The position numbers and the translations under genes were made by a program. The notes below the pieces were generated by a model. It was not told the origin of the DNA. It made no database searches and worked only from the letters and a program-made list of their open reading frames with translations. From Prochlorococcus sp. AG-402-K10 (lineage in GTDB: Bacteria; Cyanobacteriota; Cyanobacteriia; PCC-6307; Cyanobiaceae), in assembly GCA_003216835.1 (NCBI GenBank), contig QCIF01000005.1, forward strand, positions 38,369 to 102,368: DNA of 64,000 nucleotides, read 5' to 3'. Shown piece by piece: positions 21,344-30,123 of this stretch (position 1 is its first letter; the number at the start of each line of letters is the position of its first letter).

Positions 21344-21718
21344 TTAATCTTTTGGAGCTTTGGCTCCATATTTAGATCTGGACTGACGCCTATCTTTGAC
21401 TCCTGCAGTATCTAAAGTTCCTCTAATTATATGATATCTAACTCCAGGTAAATCTTTTACTCTTCCGCCCCTTAAAAGTACAACAGAATGTTCTTGTAAA
21501 TTATGACCAATTCCAGGAATATAAGCAGTAACCTCAAAACCTGAAGTTAATCTTACCCTTGCAACTTTTCTTAAAGCTGAATTAGGTTTTTTAGGTGTTG
21601 AGGTATAAACCCTTGTACATACACCTCTTCTTTCAGGGCAAGATTTAAGAGCAGGGGATTTTGTTTTTCTTGTCAGACGTTTTCTTTCTGAACCAATTAA
21701 TTGGGAAATGGTTGGCAT
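21344..21718 (-). CDS. rpsL: 30S ribosomal protein S12
   Basis: S12 (124 aa) lines the decoding centre. The conserved loop [17 protein letters not shown] and the [33 protein letters not shown] region are intact, with the lysine position of the PKKPNS loop being the classical streptomycin site. It is the first gene of the str cluster and is divergent from gltB across a 199-bp spacer. Confidence 0.98.
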   Translation of the reverse strand: MPTISQLIGSERKRLTRKTKSPALKSCPERRGVCTRVYTSTPKKPNSALRKVARVRLTSGFEVTAYIPGIGHNLQEHSVVLLRGGRVKDLPGVRYHIIRGTLDTAGVKDRRQSRSKYGAKAPKD

Positions 21719-21752
21719 CTATGTATTGTATAAATAAAATTAAATTTTCACT

Positions 21753-21780
21753 ATCATAACCTTTTAAGAGCACCTAATAA
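21753..21780 (-). promoter_or_regulatory. Possible promoter of the str cluster
   Basis: On the minus strand a -10-like TATGAT (21758-21753) is preceded after 16 bp by TTATTA (21780-21775), about 35 bp upstream of the rpsL ATG. The match to consensus is moderate and the background is A/T-rich, so chance is a real alternative. Confidence 0.3.
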
Positions 21781-21873
21781 TAATTTTGTATGATATTTTT
21801 TTGTAAAAATTTTTTAATTAAAAATTGTTTAGTAATTATTCATTATTTTTAGATTTAGGTAGATATTTATTTT

Positions 21874-21879
21874 TATAAT
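21874..21879 (+). promoter_or_regulatory. Possible -10 element of gltB
   Basis: A perfect TATAAT lies 38 bp before the gltB ATG. No convincing -35 element or canonical NtcA box (GTA-N8-TAC) is seen at the expected distance. Confidence 0.35.
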
Positions 21880-21917
21880 AGAAACACGTAAATATTCACA
21901 ATTTAATTAAATAATCT

Positions 21918-24900
21918 ATGGGAGAGAGTATCAAAAGAATCGTAGGGCCATATCAAGATAGTTACTCCCCAAATGGAATAATTGGTGAGAAAGATGCTTG
22001 TGGAGTAGGTTTCATAGCAAATGTTAAAGGAAGAGAAAGCAACTGGATACTAAAACAATCCCTTAAGGGTCTTAACTGCATGGAGCATAGAGGAGGTTGT
22101 GGAGGGGATAGTGATTCAGGAGATGGAGCAGGCATTTTATGTTCAATCCCATGGCAATACCTAGATGAAGAAATCAATCTAAAAAATAAACAAAACTTTG
22201 ATAGAGGGTTAGGCATGGTTTTTATGCCTAACAAAAAAGAGAAAATTGAAAAATGTAAATCAATATGTGACAAGGAAGCAGAAAAATTAAGAGTCAAAAA
22301 AACATTTTGGAGAACTGTACCTGTTAACAATGAAATCTTAGGCCCGTTAGCCAAGGCAAATGCTCCATTCATAATTCAGTGGATTTTATATATAGACAAA
22401 ACAGATAATCAGGATATTGAAAGGCTATTATTCCAATTAAGGAAAAGAATTGAAAAAAAAATAAGAGAAACGTTGAAGAAGAACGATGAGTTTTGTGAAT
22501 TTTATTTTGCCTCACTGAGTTCTCAAACAGTTGTATACAAAGGTATGGTTAGATCTGCAATATTATCTGAGTTTTATCAAGATTTACAAGAAGAGAGATT
22601 TAAGGTCTCATTTTCTGTTTATCATCGGAGATTTAGTACTAATACATTACCAAAATGGCCGCTGGCTCAGCCAATGAGGTTTTTAGGACATAACGGCGAA
22701 ATAAATACTCTGTTAGGCAATATAAACTGGGCTAAAGCTTCAGAAAGGCATATTGATGATTTTTGGGGAGAGTTGTCTAATGACATCAAGCCAATTGTAG
22801 ATGTCAATAAAAGTGATTCATCAAATCTTGATGCAACCCTTGAAATTAATATTCGTTCAGGCCAGCCAATTACTGACTCCTTATTAAAACTTGTGCCTGA
22901 AGCATTTAGAGATCAACCTGAACTTGAACAGAGAGAAGATATCAAAGCATTTTATGAGTATTCTGCGAGCCTTCAAGAAGCCTGGGATGGGCCTGCTCTC
23001 CTTGTATTTGCTGATGGAAATTTTGTAGGTGCAACGCTTGATAGGAATGGTCTAAGACCTGCAAGATATTCAATAACAAGTGATGGTTTTGTAATAATGG
23101 GTTCCGAAACAGGAGTGGTAGACCTTGAAGAGGAAAGAGTAATTGAAAAAGGTCGATTAGGGCCAGGTCAAATGCTGGCAGTTGATTTTCATCAAAATAG
23201 AATTCTAAGAAATTGGGAAGTAAAATCTGAAGCAGCTCAAAGACATAATTATAAGGATCTACTCAATAATAGAAATATAGAAATTGAAAATAATGAATGG
23301 TTTAAAGACTGCAAACTAAAAAACCTCGAGTTATTACAACAACAAACTGCATATGGTTTTTCAGCAGAAGATAATGATCTTATCTTAGATTCAATGGCTT
23401 CATTAGCTAAAGAGCCTACTTATTGCATGGGCGATGACATTCCATTAGCAGTGCTCTCATCAAAACCTCATATTTTATATGACTATTTCAAGCAAAGATT
23501 TGCGCAAGTTACTAATCCTCCCATTGATCCTCTTAGAGAAAAACTAGTAATGAGTTTAGAAATGCATCTTGGAGAAAGATGTACACCATTTGAGATTAAA
23601 GATACTAAACCTTTTGTTCATTTACAAAGTCCAATTCTCAACGAGGAAGAACTTATATCAATAAAAAAATCAGAACTTAAATCTCAAACGATTTCAAGTT
23701 TGTTTGATATTGAGGAAGGTGTCCAAGGCTTAGAGAACCAATTACAAGCAATTTGTAAACAGAGTGAGCTCGCGATAAAAGAAGGTTGCTCTTTAATTAT
23801 TATTTCTGATAAAGGAATTAATCCTAAAAAGACTTTTATTCCTCCCTTACTTGCTGTTGGAGCAATCCATCATTATCTTCTTAAAAAAGAAATCAGGCTA
23901 AAAGCTTCTTTAATAATTGAAACAGGTCAATGCTGGAGCACACACCACTTAGCTTGCTTGATTGGTTATGGAGTAAGCGCAGTGTGCCCTTGGTTAACCT
24001 TTGAAGCAGGAAGACACTGGTTAAAACATCCAAAAACTCAAAAACTTATAGATAGCAAAAAAATAAATCCTTTATCAATAATTAATGTTCAAGAAAATAT
24101 TAAAAAAGCTCTAGAAGACGGTCTAAGAAAAATTCTTTCCAAAATAGGAATCTCACTTTTATCTAGTTACCATGGTGCACAAATTTTTGAAGCAGTAGGT
24201 CTTGGTTCCGACTTAATAAAAATTGCTTTTAATGGAACAACAAGTCGAATTGCAGGCATAACATTAAAAGAATTAACTAATGAAACACTTTCAATACATA
24301 CAAAAGCCTTCCCGGAGATCGATCTAAAGAAATTAGAATTTTTAGGATTTGTACAATTTAGAAATAATGGAGAATATCACTCCAATAATCCAGAGATGTC
24401 TAAGGTTTTACATACTGCAGTAAAACAAGGGCCAGGATACGATCATTTTGAAACTTACAAAAAACTCATTAGTAATAGACCCACCACTTCTTTAAGAGAT
24501 TTACTAACAATTAGTTCAAAAAGAAAAAGTATTCCATTAGAGGAAGTTGAAAGTGTTGCATCAATTTGCAAAAGGTTTTGCACTGGAGGAATGAGTTTAG
24601 GTGCATTATCAAGAGAAGCTCATGAAGTTTTAGCTATTGCAATGAATAGAATTGGTGGGAAAAGTAATAGTGGAGAAGGGGGAGAAGATCCAGCTCGTTT
24701 TAATGTTTTAAATGATATTGATGACAATACTCAATCACCCACATTGCCTTTTATAAAAGGTCTACAAAATGGAGACACTGCATGCTCAGCAATTAAACAA
24801 ATAGCATCAGGTAGATTTGGAGTTACACCTGAATATCTAAGAAGTGGTAAACAACTCGAAATTAAAATGGCTCAAGGTGCAAAACCGGGAGAAGGAGGAC

Positions 24901-26492
24901 AATTACCTGGTCCAAAAGTTGATTCTTACATTGCAAAACTAAGAAATAGTAAACCAGGCGTAGCATTAATCTCTCCTCCCCCTCATCACGATATTTATTC
25001 GATTGAAGATTTAGCTCAACTAATCCATGACTTGCATCAAGTACATCCAAAAGCGAAAGTGAGTGTTAAGCTTGTTTCTGAAATTGGTATAGGCACTATT
25101 GCTGCTGGAGTCAGCAAAGCAAATGCAGATGTCATTCAAATTTCAGGGCATGACGGAGGTACAGGTGCTTCACCTTTAAGTTCTATTAAACATGCAGGAT
25201 TACCATGGGAATTAGGTGTCGCAGAGGTACACAAATCTCTCTTAGAGAATAACTTACGTGAAAGAGTAATTTTGAGAACTGATGGAGGTCTTAAAACAGG
25301 ATGGGATGTAGTTCTTGCAGCTTTACTGGGTGCTGAAGAATACGGATTTGGTTCAGTAGCGATGATTGCGGAAGGATGCATAATGGCTCGTGTTTGTCAT
25401 ACAAATAAGTGTCCTGTTGGAGTAGCCACTCAAAAAGAAGAATTAAGAAAAAGATTTAAGGGTATTCCAGAAAATGTTGTTAATTTTTTCTTATACATTG
25501 CTGAAGAAGTCAGAGAGATAATGAGTAACATCGGTGTTTCTAATTTGGAAGAACTTATTGGTAATCAAGAATTTCTTGCTGCAAGAAATATAGGTCTCCC
25601 AAAAACTTCTAATATTGATCTTTCTTCTTTAGTAAATGATGAATATTCAATTAATGATAGATCATGGCTAAAACATTCAAAAAATGCCCATAGTAATGGA
25701 TCTGTATTAGAAGACGAGTTTTTGTCTGATGTTAAATTTATAGATTCAATTAAAAATCACAAAGAATTAACCAAAGAAATTGCGATCAAAAATACAGATA
25801 GAAGTGTATGTGCGAAAATATCGGGCGAAATCGCAGCTCTTTATGGCAACACTGGATTCAATGGTGAACTTAACTTAAATTTCAAAGGATATGCAGGCCA
25901 GAGCTTTGGTGCATTTTTATTAAAGGGAATGAATGTCAAATTAATCGGAGAAGCCAATGATTATGTATGCAAAGGAATGAATGGAGGAATACTCACTATA
26001 ATTCCACCAAGAATAGATGAGAAATCCTCAGAGCAAGTTATTTTAGGAAACACCTGTCTCTATGGAGCAACAGGAGGAACATTATTTGCATTAGGTAAAT
26101 CGGGAGAACGATTTGCTGTAAGGAATAGTGGTGCTACTGCTGTAACAGAGGGAGCAGGTGATCATTGTTGTGAATATATGACTGGTGGCAAAGTAGTTAT
26201 TTTAGGTTCCATAGGCAGGAATATTGGTGCTGGGATGACTGGTGGAATAGCATATATACTCGATGAAAAAAATGATTTAAGCAATAAAGTTAATAAGGAA
26301 ATAGTTAGCCTTCATAAAATAACCTCACCAAAGCAAGAGGAGATTTTATTAGAAATTATTAAAGAATATCGAGAAAAAACAAAGAGCTTAAAAGCTGCTG
26401 AAATAATTGAAAATTGGTCTTATTTTAAGAGTAATTTCAAATTAATAGTTCCCCCAAGCGAGGAAGAAATGCTTGGCATAACCAAATTATAA
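21918..26492 (+). CDS. gltB: Ferredoxin-dependent glutamate synthase (large subunit type)
   Basis: Fd-GOGAT makes two glutamates from glutamine and 2-oxoglutarate and completes ammonium assimilation with glutamine synthetase. The product is 1524 aa. The Ntn-type glutaminase domain has the nucleophile at C28 (KDACGVGFIAN), implying removal of a 27-residue propeptide. The central and FMN-binding synthase domains follow (GGKSNSGEGGEDPAR, GAKPGEGGQLPG, ISGHDGGTGASP). 3Fe-4S ligands are C1154, C1160 and C1165, and a C-terminal GXGXG beta-helix domain ends the protein. No small NADPH subunit gene is adjacent, which fits the ferredoxin type (also named glsF). Start codon context is clean, with TATAAT 38 bp upstream. 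Confidence 0.96.
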   Translation: MGESIKRIVGPYQDSYSPNGIIGEKDACGVGFIANVKGRESNWILKQSLKGLNCMEHRGGCGGDSDSGDGAGILCSIPWQYLDEEINLKNKQNFDRGLGMVFMPNKKEKIEKCKSICDKEAEKLRVKKTFWRTVPVNNEILGPLAKANAPFIIQWILYIDKTDNQDIERLLFQLRKRIEKKIRETLKKNDEFCEFYFASLSSQTVVYKGMVRSAILSEFYQDLQEERFKVSFSVYHRRFSTNTLPKWPLAQPMRFLGHNGEINTLLGNINWAKASERHIDDFWGELSNDIKPIVDVNKSDSSNLDATLEINIRSGQPITDSLLKLVPEAFRDQPELEQREDIKAFYEYSASLQEAWDGPALLVFADGNFVGATLDRNGLRPARYSITSDGFVIMGSETGVVDLEEERVIEKGRLGPGQMLAVDFHQNRILRNWEVKSEAAQRHNYKDLLNNRNIEIENNEWFKDCKLKNLELLQQQTAYGFSAEDNDLILDSMASLAKEPTYCMGDDIPLAVLSSKPHILYDYFKQRFAQVTNPPIDPLREKLVMSLEMHLGERCTPFEIKDTKPFVHLQSPILNEEELISIKKSELKSQTISSLFDIEEGVQGLENQLQAICKQSELAIKEGCSLIIISDKGINPKKTFIPPLLAVGAIHHYLLKKEIRLKASLIIETGQCWSTHHLACLIGYGVSAVCPWLTFEAGRHWLKHPKTQKLIDSKKINPLSIINVQENIKKALEDGLRKILSKIGISLLSSYHGAQIFEAVGLGSDLIKIAFNGTTSRIAGITLKELTNETLSIHTKAFPEIDLKKLEFLGFVQFRNNGEYHSNNPEMSKVLHTAVKQGPGYDHFETYKKLISNRPTTSLRDLLTISSKRKSIPLEEVESVASICKRFCTGGMSLGALSREAHEVLAIAMNRIGGKSNSGEGGEDPARFNVLNDIDDNTQSPTLPFIKGLQNGDTACSAIKQIASGRFGVTPEYLRSGKQLEIKMAQGAKPGEGGQLPGPKVDSYIAKLRNSKPGVALISPPPHHDIYSIEDLAQLIHDLHQVHPKAKVSVKLVSEIGIGTIAAGVSKANADVIQISGHDGGTGASPLSSIKHAGLPWELGVAEVHKSLLENNLRERVILRTDGGLKTGWDVVLAALLGAEEYGFGSVAMIAEGCIMARVCHTNKCPVGVATQKEELRKRFKGIPENVVNFFLYIAEEVREIMSNIGVSNLEELIGNQEFLAARNIGLPKTSNIDLSSLVNDEYSINDRSWLKHSKNAHSNGSVLEDEFLSDVKFIDSIKNHKELTKEIAIKNTDRSVCAKISGEIAALYGNTGFNGELNLNFKGYAGQSFGAFLLKGMNVKLIGEANDYVCKGMNGGILTIIPPRIDEKSSEQVILGNTCLYGATGGTLFALGKSGERFAVRNSGATAVTEGAGDHCCEYMTGGKVVILGSIGRNIGAGMTGGIAYILDEKNDLSNKVNKEIVSLHKITSPKQEEILLEIIKEYREKTKSLKAAEIIENWSYFKSNFKLIVPPSEEEMLGITKL

Positions 26493-26786
26493 ATGCCTTT
26501 CTTTGTAAAAACTGAAATCATAAAAAAAGAATACTTAATCAAAAAAGATTTAAGAAATAAAGTAATTCACGATCATATTAATTGGATTAAAAAATTAAAA
26601 CAAAAAGGAGTAAATATTAAAAGTGGTTTTTTAGTTGATGAGTTCCAAATCCCCGGAGCAGGAGGACTACTAATTATTGAAATGAAAACTTTTAAAGAAG
26701 CACTTCAAATCATCAAGAATGATCCAATGATTCAAAGTGATATAGTTGACTGGAAATTAAATGAATGGATCGATATTAATAAATAA
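26493..26786 (+). CDS. YCII-like small protein
   Basis: The protein is 97 aa. The pattern resembles the YCII fold: an N-terminal strand (FFVKTEII), a helix with HDHINWIKKLKQKG, a GAGGLLIIEM strand and a helix with EALQIIKNDPMIQSDIVDWKLNEW. YCII proteins are small dimers of uncertain function. Its ATG follows the gltB stop with no gap, so it is very probably translated from the gltB mRNA. A role tied to glutamate synthase is only a context inference. Confidence 0.65.
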   Translation: MPFFVKTEIIKKEYLIKKDLRNKVIHDHINWIKKLKQKGVNIKSGFLVDEFQIPGAGGLLIIEMKTFKEALQIIKNDPMIQSDIVDWKLNEWIDINK

Positions 26787-26795
26787 AAAATTCAT

Positions 26796-27689
26796 TTATC
26801 TTGGATACTGTTTCATTAGTTTTTGTATTTCTTCAGCATGGTAACTACTTCGAGTTAATGGAGAACTTACTACTTGCATAAATCCCAATTCGTTTTCGCC
26901 AAATAATTTGAAGTAATTAAACTTTGAAGGACTCACAAATCTTTGAACAGGTAAATGGTTAGCACCAGGGGATAAATATTGTCCAATAGTAACTATATCT
27001 ACATAATTTCTTTTTAAATCCATTAAAAGGTTTAAAACCTCTTCATCTTTTTCCCCTAAACCAAGCATAAAACCTGACTTTGTATAAACTTGCGGGGAGT
27101 AATTCCTTGTTCTTTTAAGTAATTCTAGTGTTCTTTCATATTCTCCCTGGGGTCTGACCTTTTTATATAAAGATGAAACAGTTTCAATATTATGGTTTAA
27201 AACATCTGGCTTCGAATCCAGAACTTTCTCAAGCGCATGCCAATTACCACAAAAATCTGGAATTAATAGCTCAATAGTAGTTTCCAAAGATTTCTTTCTA
27301 ACTTCTGAAACACATTTATAAAATTGAGAAGCACCACCATCTTCAAGATCATCTCTATTAACTGATGTAATTACTACATGTTTAAGCTTCATCCTATATA
27401 CGGCCTCTGCCAAACGATAGGGTTCAGTGTCATCTAAATCTCTCTTCGATCTATCAAAATCGATATCACAATATGGGCATGCTCTTGTACATCCAGGGCC
27501 CATAATAAGAAAGGTTGCAGTGCCACTAGCAAAACATTCACCTATGTTAGGGCAGCTTGCTTCTTGACATACAGTATTGAGGTTTAAATCTTTTAATAGA
27601 TTTGCAGTATTACCTATTCTTTCAACCTGAGGGGCTTTTACTCTTAACCAATCAGGCTTTAATCCTGTGTTATTAGAATTATTAGTCAA
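26796..27689 (-). CDS. lipA: Lipoyl synthase
   Basis: This radical SAM enzyme inserts two sulfurs into protein-bound octanoyl groups to make lipoate, needed by pyruvate dehydrogenase and the glycine cleavage system. The product is 297 aa. The auxiliary-cluster cysteines are C41, C46 and C52 ([12 protein letters not shown]), the radical SAM cluster is C67-x3-C71-x2-C74 (CTRACPYC), and the C-terminal RSSYHAEE segment carries the conserved serine. It is convergent with the YCII gene. Confidence 0.96.
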   Translation of the reverse strand: MTNNSNNTGLKPDWLRVKAPQVERIGNTANLLKDLNLNTVCQEASCPNIGECFASGTATFLIMGPGCTRACPYCDIDFDRSKRDLDDTEPYRLAEAVYRMKLKHVVITSVNRDDLEDGGASQFYKCVSEVRKKSLETTIELLIPDFCGNWHALEKVLDSKPDVLNHNIETVSSLYKKVRPQGEYERTLELLKRTRNYSPQVYTKSGFMLGLGEKDEEVLNLLMDLKRNYVDIVTIGQYLSPGANHLPVQRFVSPSKFNYFKLFGENELGFMQVVSSPLTRSSYHAEEIQKLMKQYPR

Positions 27690-27783
27690 ATTAATTAATT
27701 CTACTTACTTATATTTTTATCTTACTCAAAACAAGAATAATTTACTATTTATAGTTTTCTAAAAAAAGTTGTATGCAATATAA

Positions 27784-27948
27784 GGCTGGCTATCTCCGAA
27801 TGATTTAACCCGTATAAGTGTGAACAGAGAGGTACTCACTGAGGGTATAAAAATGGTAAAGCCTGGGAATAGTATTTTTGATATGGCAGGTGTTATTGAA
27901 GATATTGTTTTAAGCCATTTTTTATATAGGAAAAGTATTTCTGCAGTA
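27784..27948 (+). pseudogene. Fragment of a methionine aminopeptidase gene
   Basis: This 55-codon open stretch encodes SPNDLTRISVNREVLTEG and then IKMVKPGNSIFDMAGVIEDI. It matches the part of type I methionine aminopeptidase that precedes the HGIG motif (family pattern: REAL-x2-GI-x2-VKPGN-x3-DI-x3-I). The frame then runs into unrelated sequence and a TAG at 27949. The metal-binding parts of the enzyme are absent on both sides. There is no start codon with a clear ribosome site; GTG 27820 is internal to the homology. It is therefore read as a relic of a duplicated map gene, not a working gene. Confidence 0.65.
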
Positions 27949-27996
27949 TAGATAATAAGCTTTTGAACTTCTTTTTTTTCTAGCTAATTTGATTTT

Positions 27997-28125
27997 TCAA
28001 AATAATTCAGTGCAAAATCTTCTAGTGTTCTCAGGATTAGATTTTAGTTTTTCTGAAATATCATTTATACTCATTTCTTTTTTAACCTCTGAAAAAAGTT
28101 CAATTATTCTATTACCACAAGGCAA
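27997..28125 (-). pseudogene. Possible helix-turn-helix gene relic or tiny ORF
   Basis: The minus-strand frame from TTG 28125 to TGA 27997 encodes 42 aa including NRIIELFSEVKKEMSIND and ISEKLKSNPENTRRFCTELF. The second part has the spacing and residue pattern of a winged-helix/HTH segment. An ATG lies at 28074. The frame is closed two codons upstream of the TTG, so it is either a decayed transcription-factor gene or a chance ORF. I do not recognise a specific family. Confidence 0.35.
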
Positions 28126-28197
28126 TTTTTATCTTTGACAAGAAGAGGAATAACTTTATAAAGATTTTATCGTAAAAAGCAAAAGCGTTATTAAAAG

Positions 28198-28223
28198 TGT
28201 TCTGTTATTAGATTTTCAGAACA
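28198..28223. repeat. Inverted repeat upstream of the recombinase-like gene
   Basis: TGTTCTG and CAGAACA form perfect 7-bp arms with a 12-bp spacer, centred about 167 bp before the TTG start of the recombinase-like gene; a further GAAC follows at 28230. This is the layout of a dimer-binding operator or a small recombination site. The surrounding sequence from 28130 to 28377 is A/T-rich and contains nothing else I can support. Confidence 0.4.
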
Positions 28224-28377
28224 GTATATAGAACGTTATTTTTAATAAAAATATAATAATATTTGAATTAATATCGTAATATCAAATTAATATAATTATA
28301 TAATAAGTAATTAGATATACTAAAAACTGTTTTTTTATATTATTTTTGGTACAGTTAAAAATATATTTAATAGAACA

Positions 28378-29001
28378 TTGACTTTCCATTTTAAAAGAAA
28401 ACGTCTTTTATTATCTGATCAAACTAAATCACGTAAATCTATAGGTTATGCAAGAGCTATTAAAAACGAATTTAACTATTTAGAACAGCAAATAGAAAGT
28501 TTAAAGAAAGAGGGGTGCAATTTAATTTTTTCTGAGCTCATCAGCTTAGAGGCAGAAATAAAGCCACAACTTAATAAGGCTCTTAGTTGTTTGTCAAAAG
28601 GAGATGAATTAATAGTAACTCAGTTAGATCGTGCATTTTTAAACAAGAAAGACTGTTTGAAAACAATAAATAAACTTATGAAAAATGATGTTAAATTGCG
28701 GACTTTATCTGGATTTTTAGCCGATAATTATTCTTCTAAAATAAATTCTTCAATTTTTAATATTTTATATGAATTAGATAATTTAGAAGAAAACTATTCA
28801 TTAGAAAGAAAAAAAGAAAATTTGATACGTAGGAAATTATCAGGAAATAATTCTGGAGGGAGGCCAAAGATTAGCCCATTAAAAGAATCACTAGTATTAA
28901 GACTGCGTAATGAGGGATTTTCATATCGTTCAATTAGAACACAAACAGGAATTTCTTTATCAACAATTAGAAGAATCATTTTAGACGGAGAAGCAATATA
29001 A
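28378..29001 (+). CDS. Serine-recombinase/resolvase homologue lacking the catalytic serine
   Basis: The protein is 207 aa. Residues 20-125 follow the resolvase N-terminal domain: IGYARAIKNEFNYLEQQI, KEGCNLIFSE, LSKGDELIVTQLDR. The canonical Y-x-R-x-S is here Y24-A-R26-A-I28, so the nucleophilic serine is isoleucine. The usual second arginine of LDRLGR is L88, while R85 is kept. A long linking helix and a GGRPKISP hinge lead to an intact-looking C-terminal helix-turn-helix (SYRSIRTQTGISLSTIRRII). It should bind DNA but is not expected to recombine it. The start is TTG 28378; the frame is open back to 28324 without ATG or GTG. It is followed 1 bp later by a 70-aa gene. Confidence 0.75.
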   Translation: MTFHFKRKRLLLSDQTKSRKSIGYARAIKNEFNYLEQQIESLKKEGCNLIFSELISLEAEIKPQLNKALSCLSKGDELIVTQLDRAFLNKKDCLKTINKLMKNDVKLRTLSGFLADNYSSKINSSIFNILYELDNLEENYSLERKKENLIRRKLSGNNSGGRPKISPLKESLVLRLRNEGFSYRSIRTQTGISLSTIRRIILDGEAI

Positions 29002-29002
29002 G

Positions 29003-29215
29003 ATGAACAAAAAAGAAATTGAAAACTTAATTAAAGAAAACCTTAAAGATAAGGCACTACGTATTTATGAATTAGATGATAAGGATAGAAAAAGTTTATT
29101 AGCAGAATATAAAGAATGGATTATCAATGACATAGAATTTGAAGAGATTATGATGTTACCTTTTGAAGCCTATACAGATGGATTAGATAAGAAATTTTTA
29201 GATGAATTAAATTAA
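29003..29215 (+). CDS. Small acidic protein of unknown function
   Basis: The 70-aa protein is strongly charged and acidic overall, predicted mostly helical, with no membrane segment or cysteine. I do not recognise a family. Its ATG comes 1 bp after the stop of the recombinase-like gene, so the two are probably co-translated. The A/T-rich codon use is like that of the neighbours. The 3' end overlaps the convergent beta-lactamase-fold gene by 4 bp. Confidence 0.6.
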   Translation: MNKKEIENLIKENLKDKALRIYELDDKDRKSLLAEYKEWIINDIEFEEIMMLPFEAYTDGLDKKFLDELN

Positions 29216-30120
29216 TCTCTAATAAAGAATTTATTATTATACTCGTAAACCGCTTTAGCTATAGATGGAAATAAAGAAGCGTCTTTAACAATTTTCTTTC
29301 CATTCCCAAAAACTACTAATAAAGTTTGTACTGAACTACTATTAATCCACCATGCAGCATCATGTCTAACTTCTGACATTAAGCCTGCTTTACTCCATAA
29401 TTGTGTACTTTCTGGCAACCCCTCTCCTAAAAAGCCCTCTACTTGATTAAGTGGATCCTCTTTCATCGCAGATTTATTTAAATTTCTTTTTAAAAAACTT
29501 CTTAAATTCAAATTATTCTTTAGATAATCAATATGTATCATGATCTCCTCCAAAATCTTTGCAGTGGCGTCGGTGGTCATTATATTTCTATTTTGATTTT
29601 TATATTCATAAAATTCTTTTTCTCGACCAAATGGAGCATCATCCCAAGTCTTTTGACAGCAATTAATTCCACGCAATTCTTCCCAATTTAATTCTTTTAA
29701 CCAATCATTAATAATAAACCTTTGATATTTCCAATTTTCCCAAGCTTCACCTTCAATGCATGGACCACTTGTAGTTCCAGTAAGTATATCAACTAAAAAG
29801 CTTGTAGCATTATTACTAGAGTTAAATAACATTCTTTTTACTGCATCACTTATTTCCTCTGATATGATTAACCTTCCTTGTCTTATCCAATCATAAGCAG
29901 CAAGACCATAGACTAACTTGACTATGCTCGCAGGATATATTTTTTTTCTATTATTAATTCCACATCCATAACCTTTATATAAATTATTTTTTTCACTTTT
30001 ATAGTTAATCCAAGTTATGGCGAGATCTTCATTTAAATATTCTTTATCATTAGAACAAACTCTACTTAAAATATTATTTAAGGCTAAGCCCATTTCTTTA
30101 CTCACATAGTAAAAAGACAT
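29212..30120 (-). CDS. Class A beta-lactamase-fold serine hydrolase
   Basis: The protein is 302 aa with no clear signal peptide. It follows the serine beta-lactamase/D-peptidase layout: S65-I-V-K68 (SxxK) in YPASIVKLVYG, an SxN-like SSNN at 101-104 where class A enzymes have SDN, and K244-A-G246 (KTG-like). The altered second and third motifs argue for a cell-wall peptidase, esterase or non-catalytic relative more than for a drug-degrading enzyme. Its ATG is 3 bp from the start of the divergent NlpC/P60 gene, which suggests a joint peptidoglycan-related job. An internal Met at residue 10 is an alternative start. Confidence 0.8.
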   Translation of the reverse strand: MSFYYVSKEMGLALNNILSRVCSNDKEYLNEDLAITWINYKSEKNNLYKGYGCGINNRKKIYPASIVKLVYGLAAYDWIRQGRLIISEEISDAVKRMLFNSSNNATSFLVDILTGTTSGPCIEGEAWENWKYQRFIINDWLKELNWEELRGINCCQKTWDDAPFGREKEFYEYKNQNRNIMTTDATAKILEEIMIHIDYLKNNLNLRSFLKRNLNKSAMKEDPLNQVEGFLGEGLPESTQLWSKAGLMSEVRHDAAWWINSSSVQTLLVVFGNGKKIVKDASLFPSIAKAVYEYNNKFFIRD

Positions 30121-30123
30121 AGT

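Noticed and set aside
21832..21845. Possible NtcA box (GTA-N8-TTA) upstream of gltB
   Set aside because: Two of the three 3' bases differ from TAC and the distance to the -10 element is about 28 bp instead of about 22.
28378..29001. Active mobile element or IS607-type transposon
   Set aside because: No partner TnpB, no terminal repeats or target duplication are seen, and the catalytic serine is missing.
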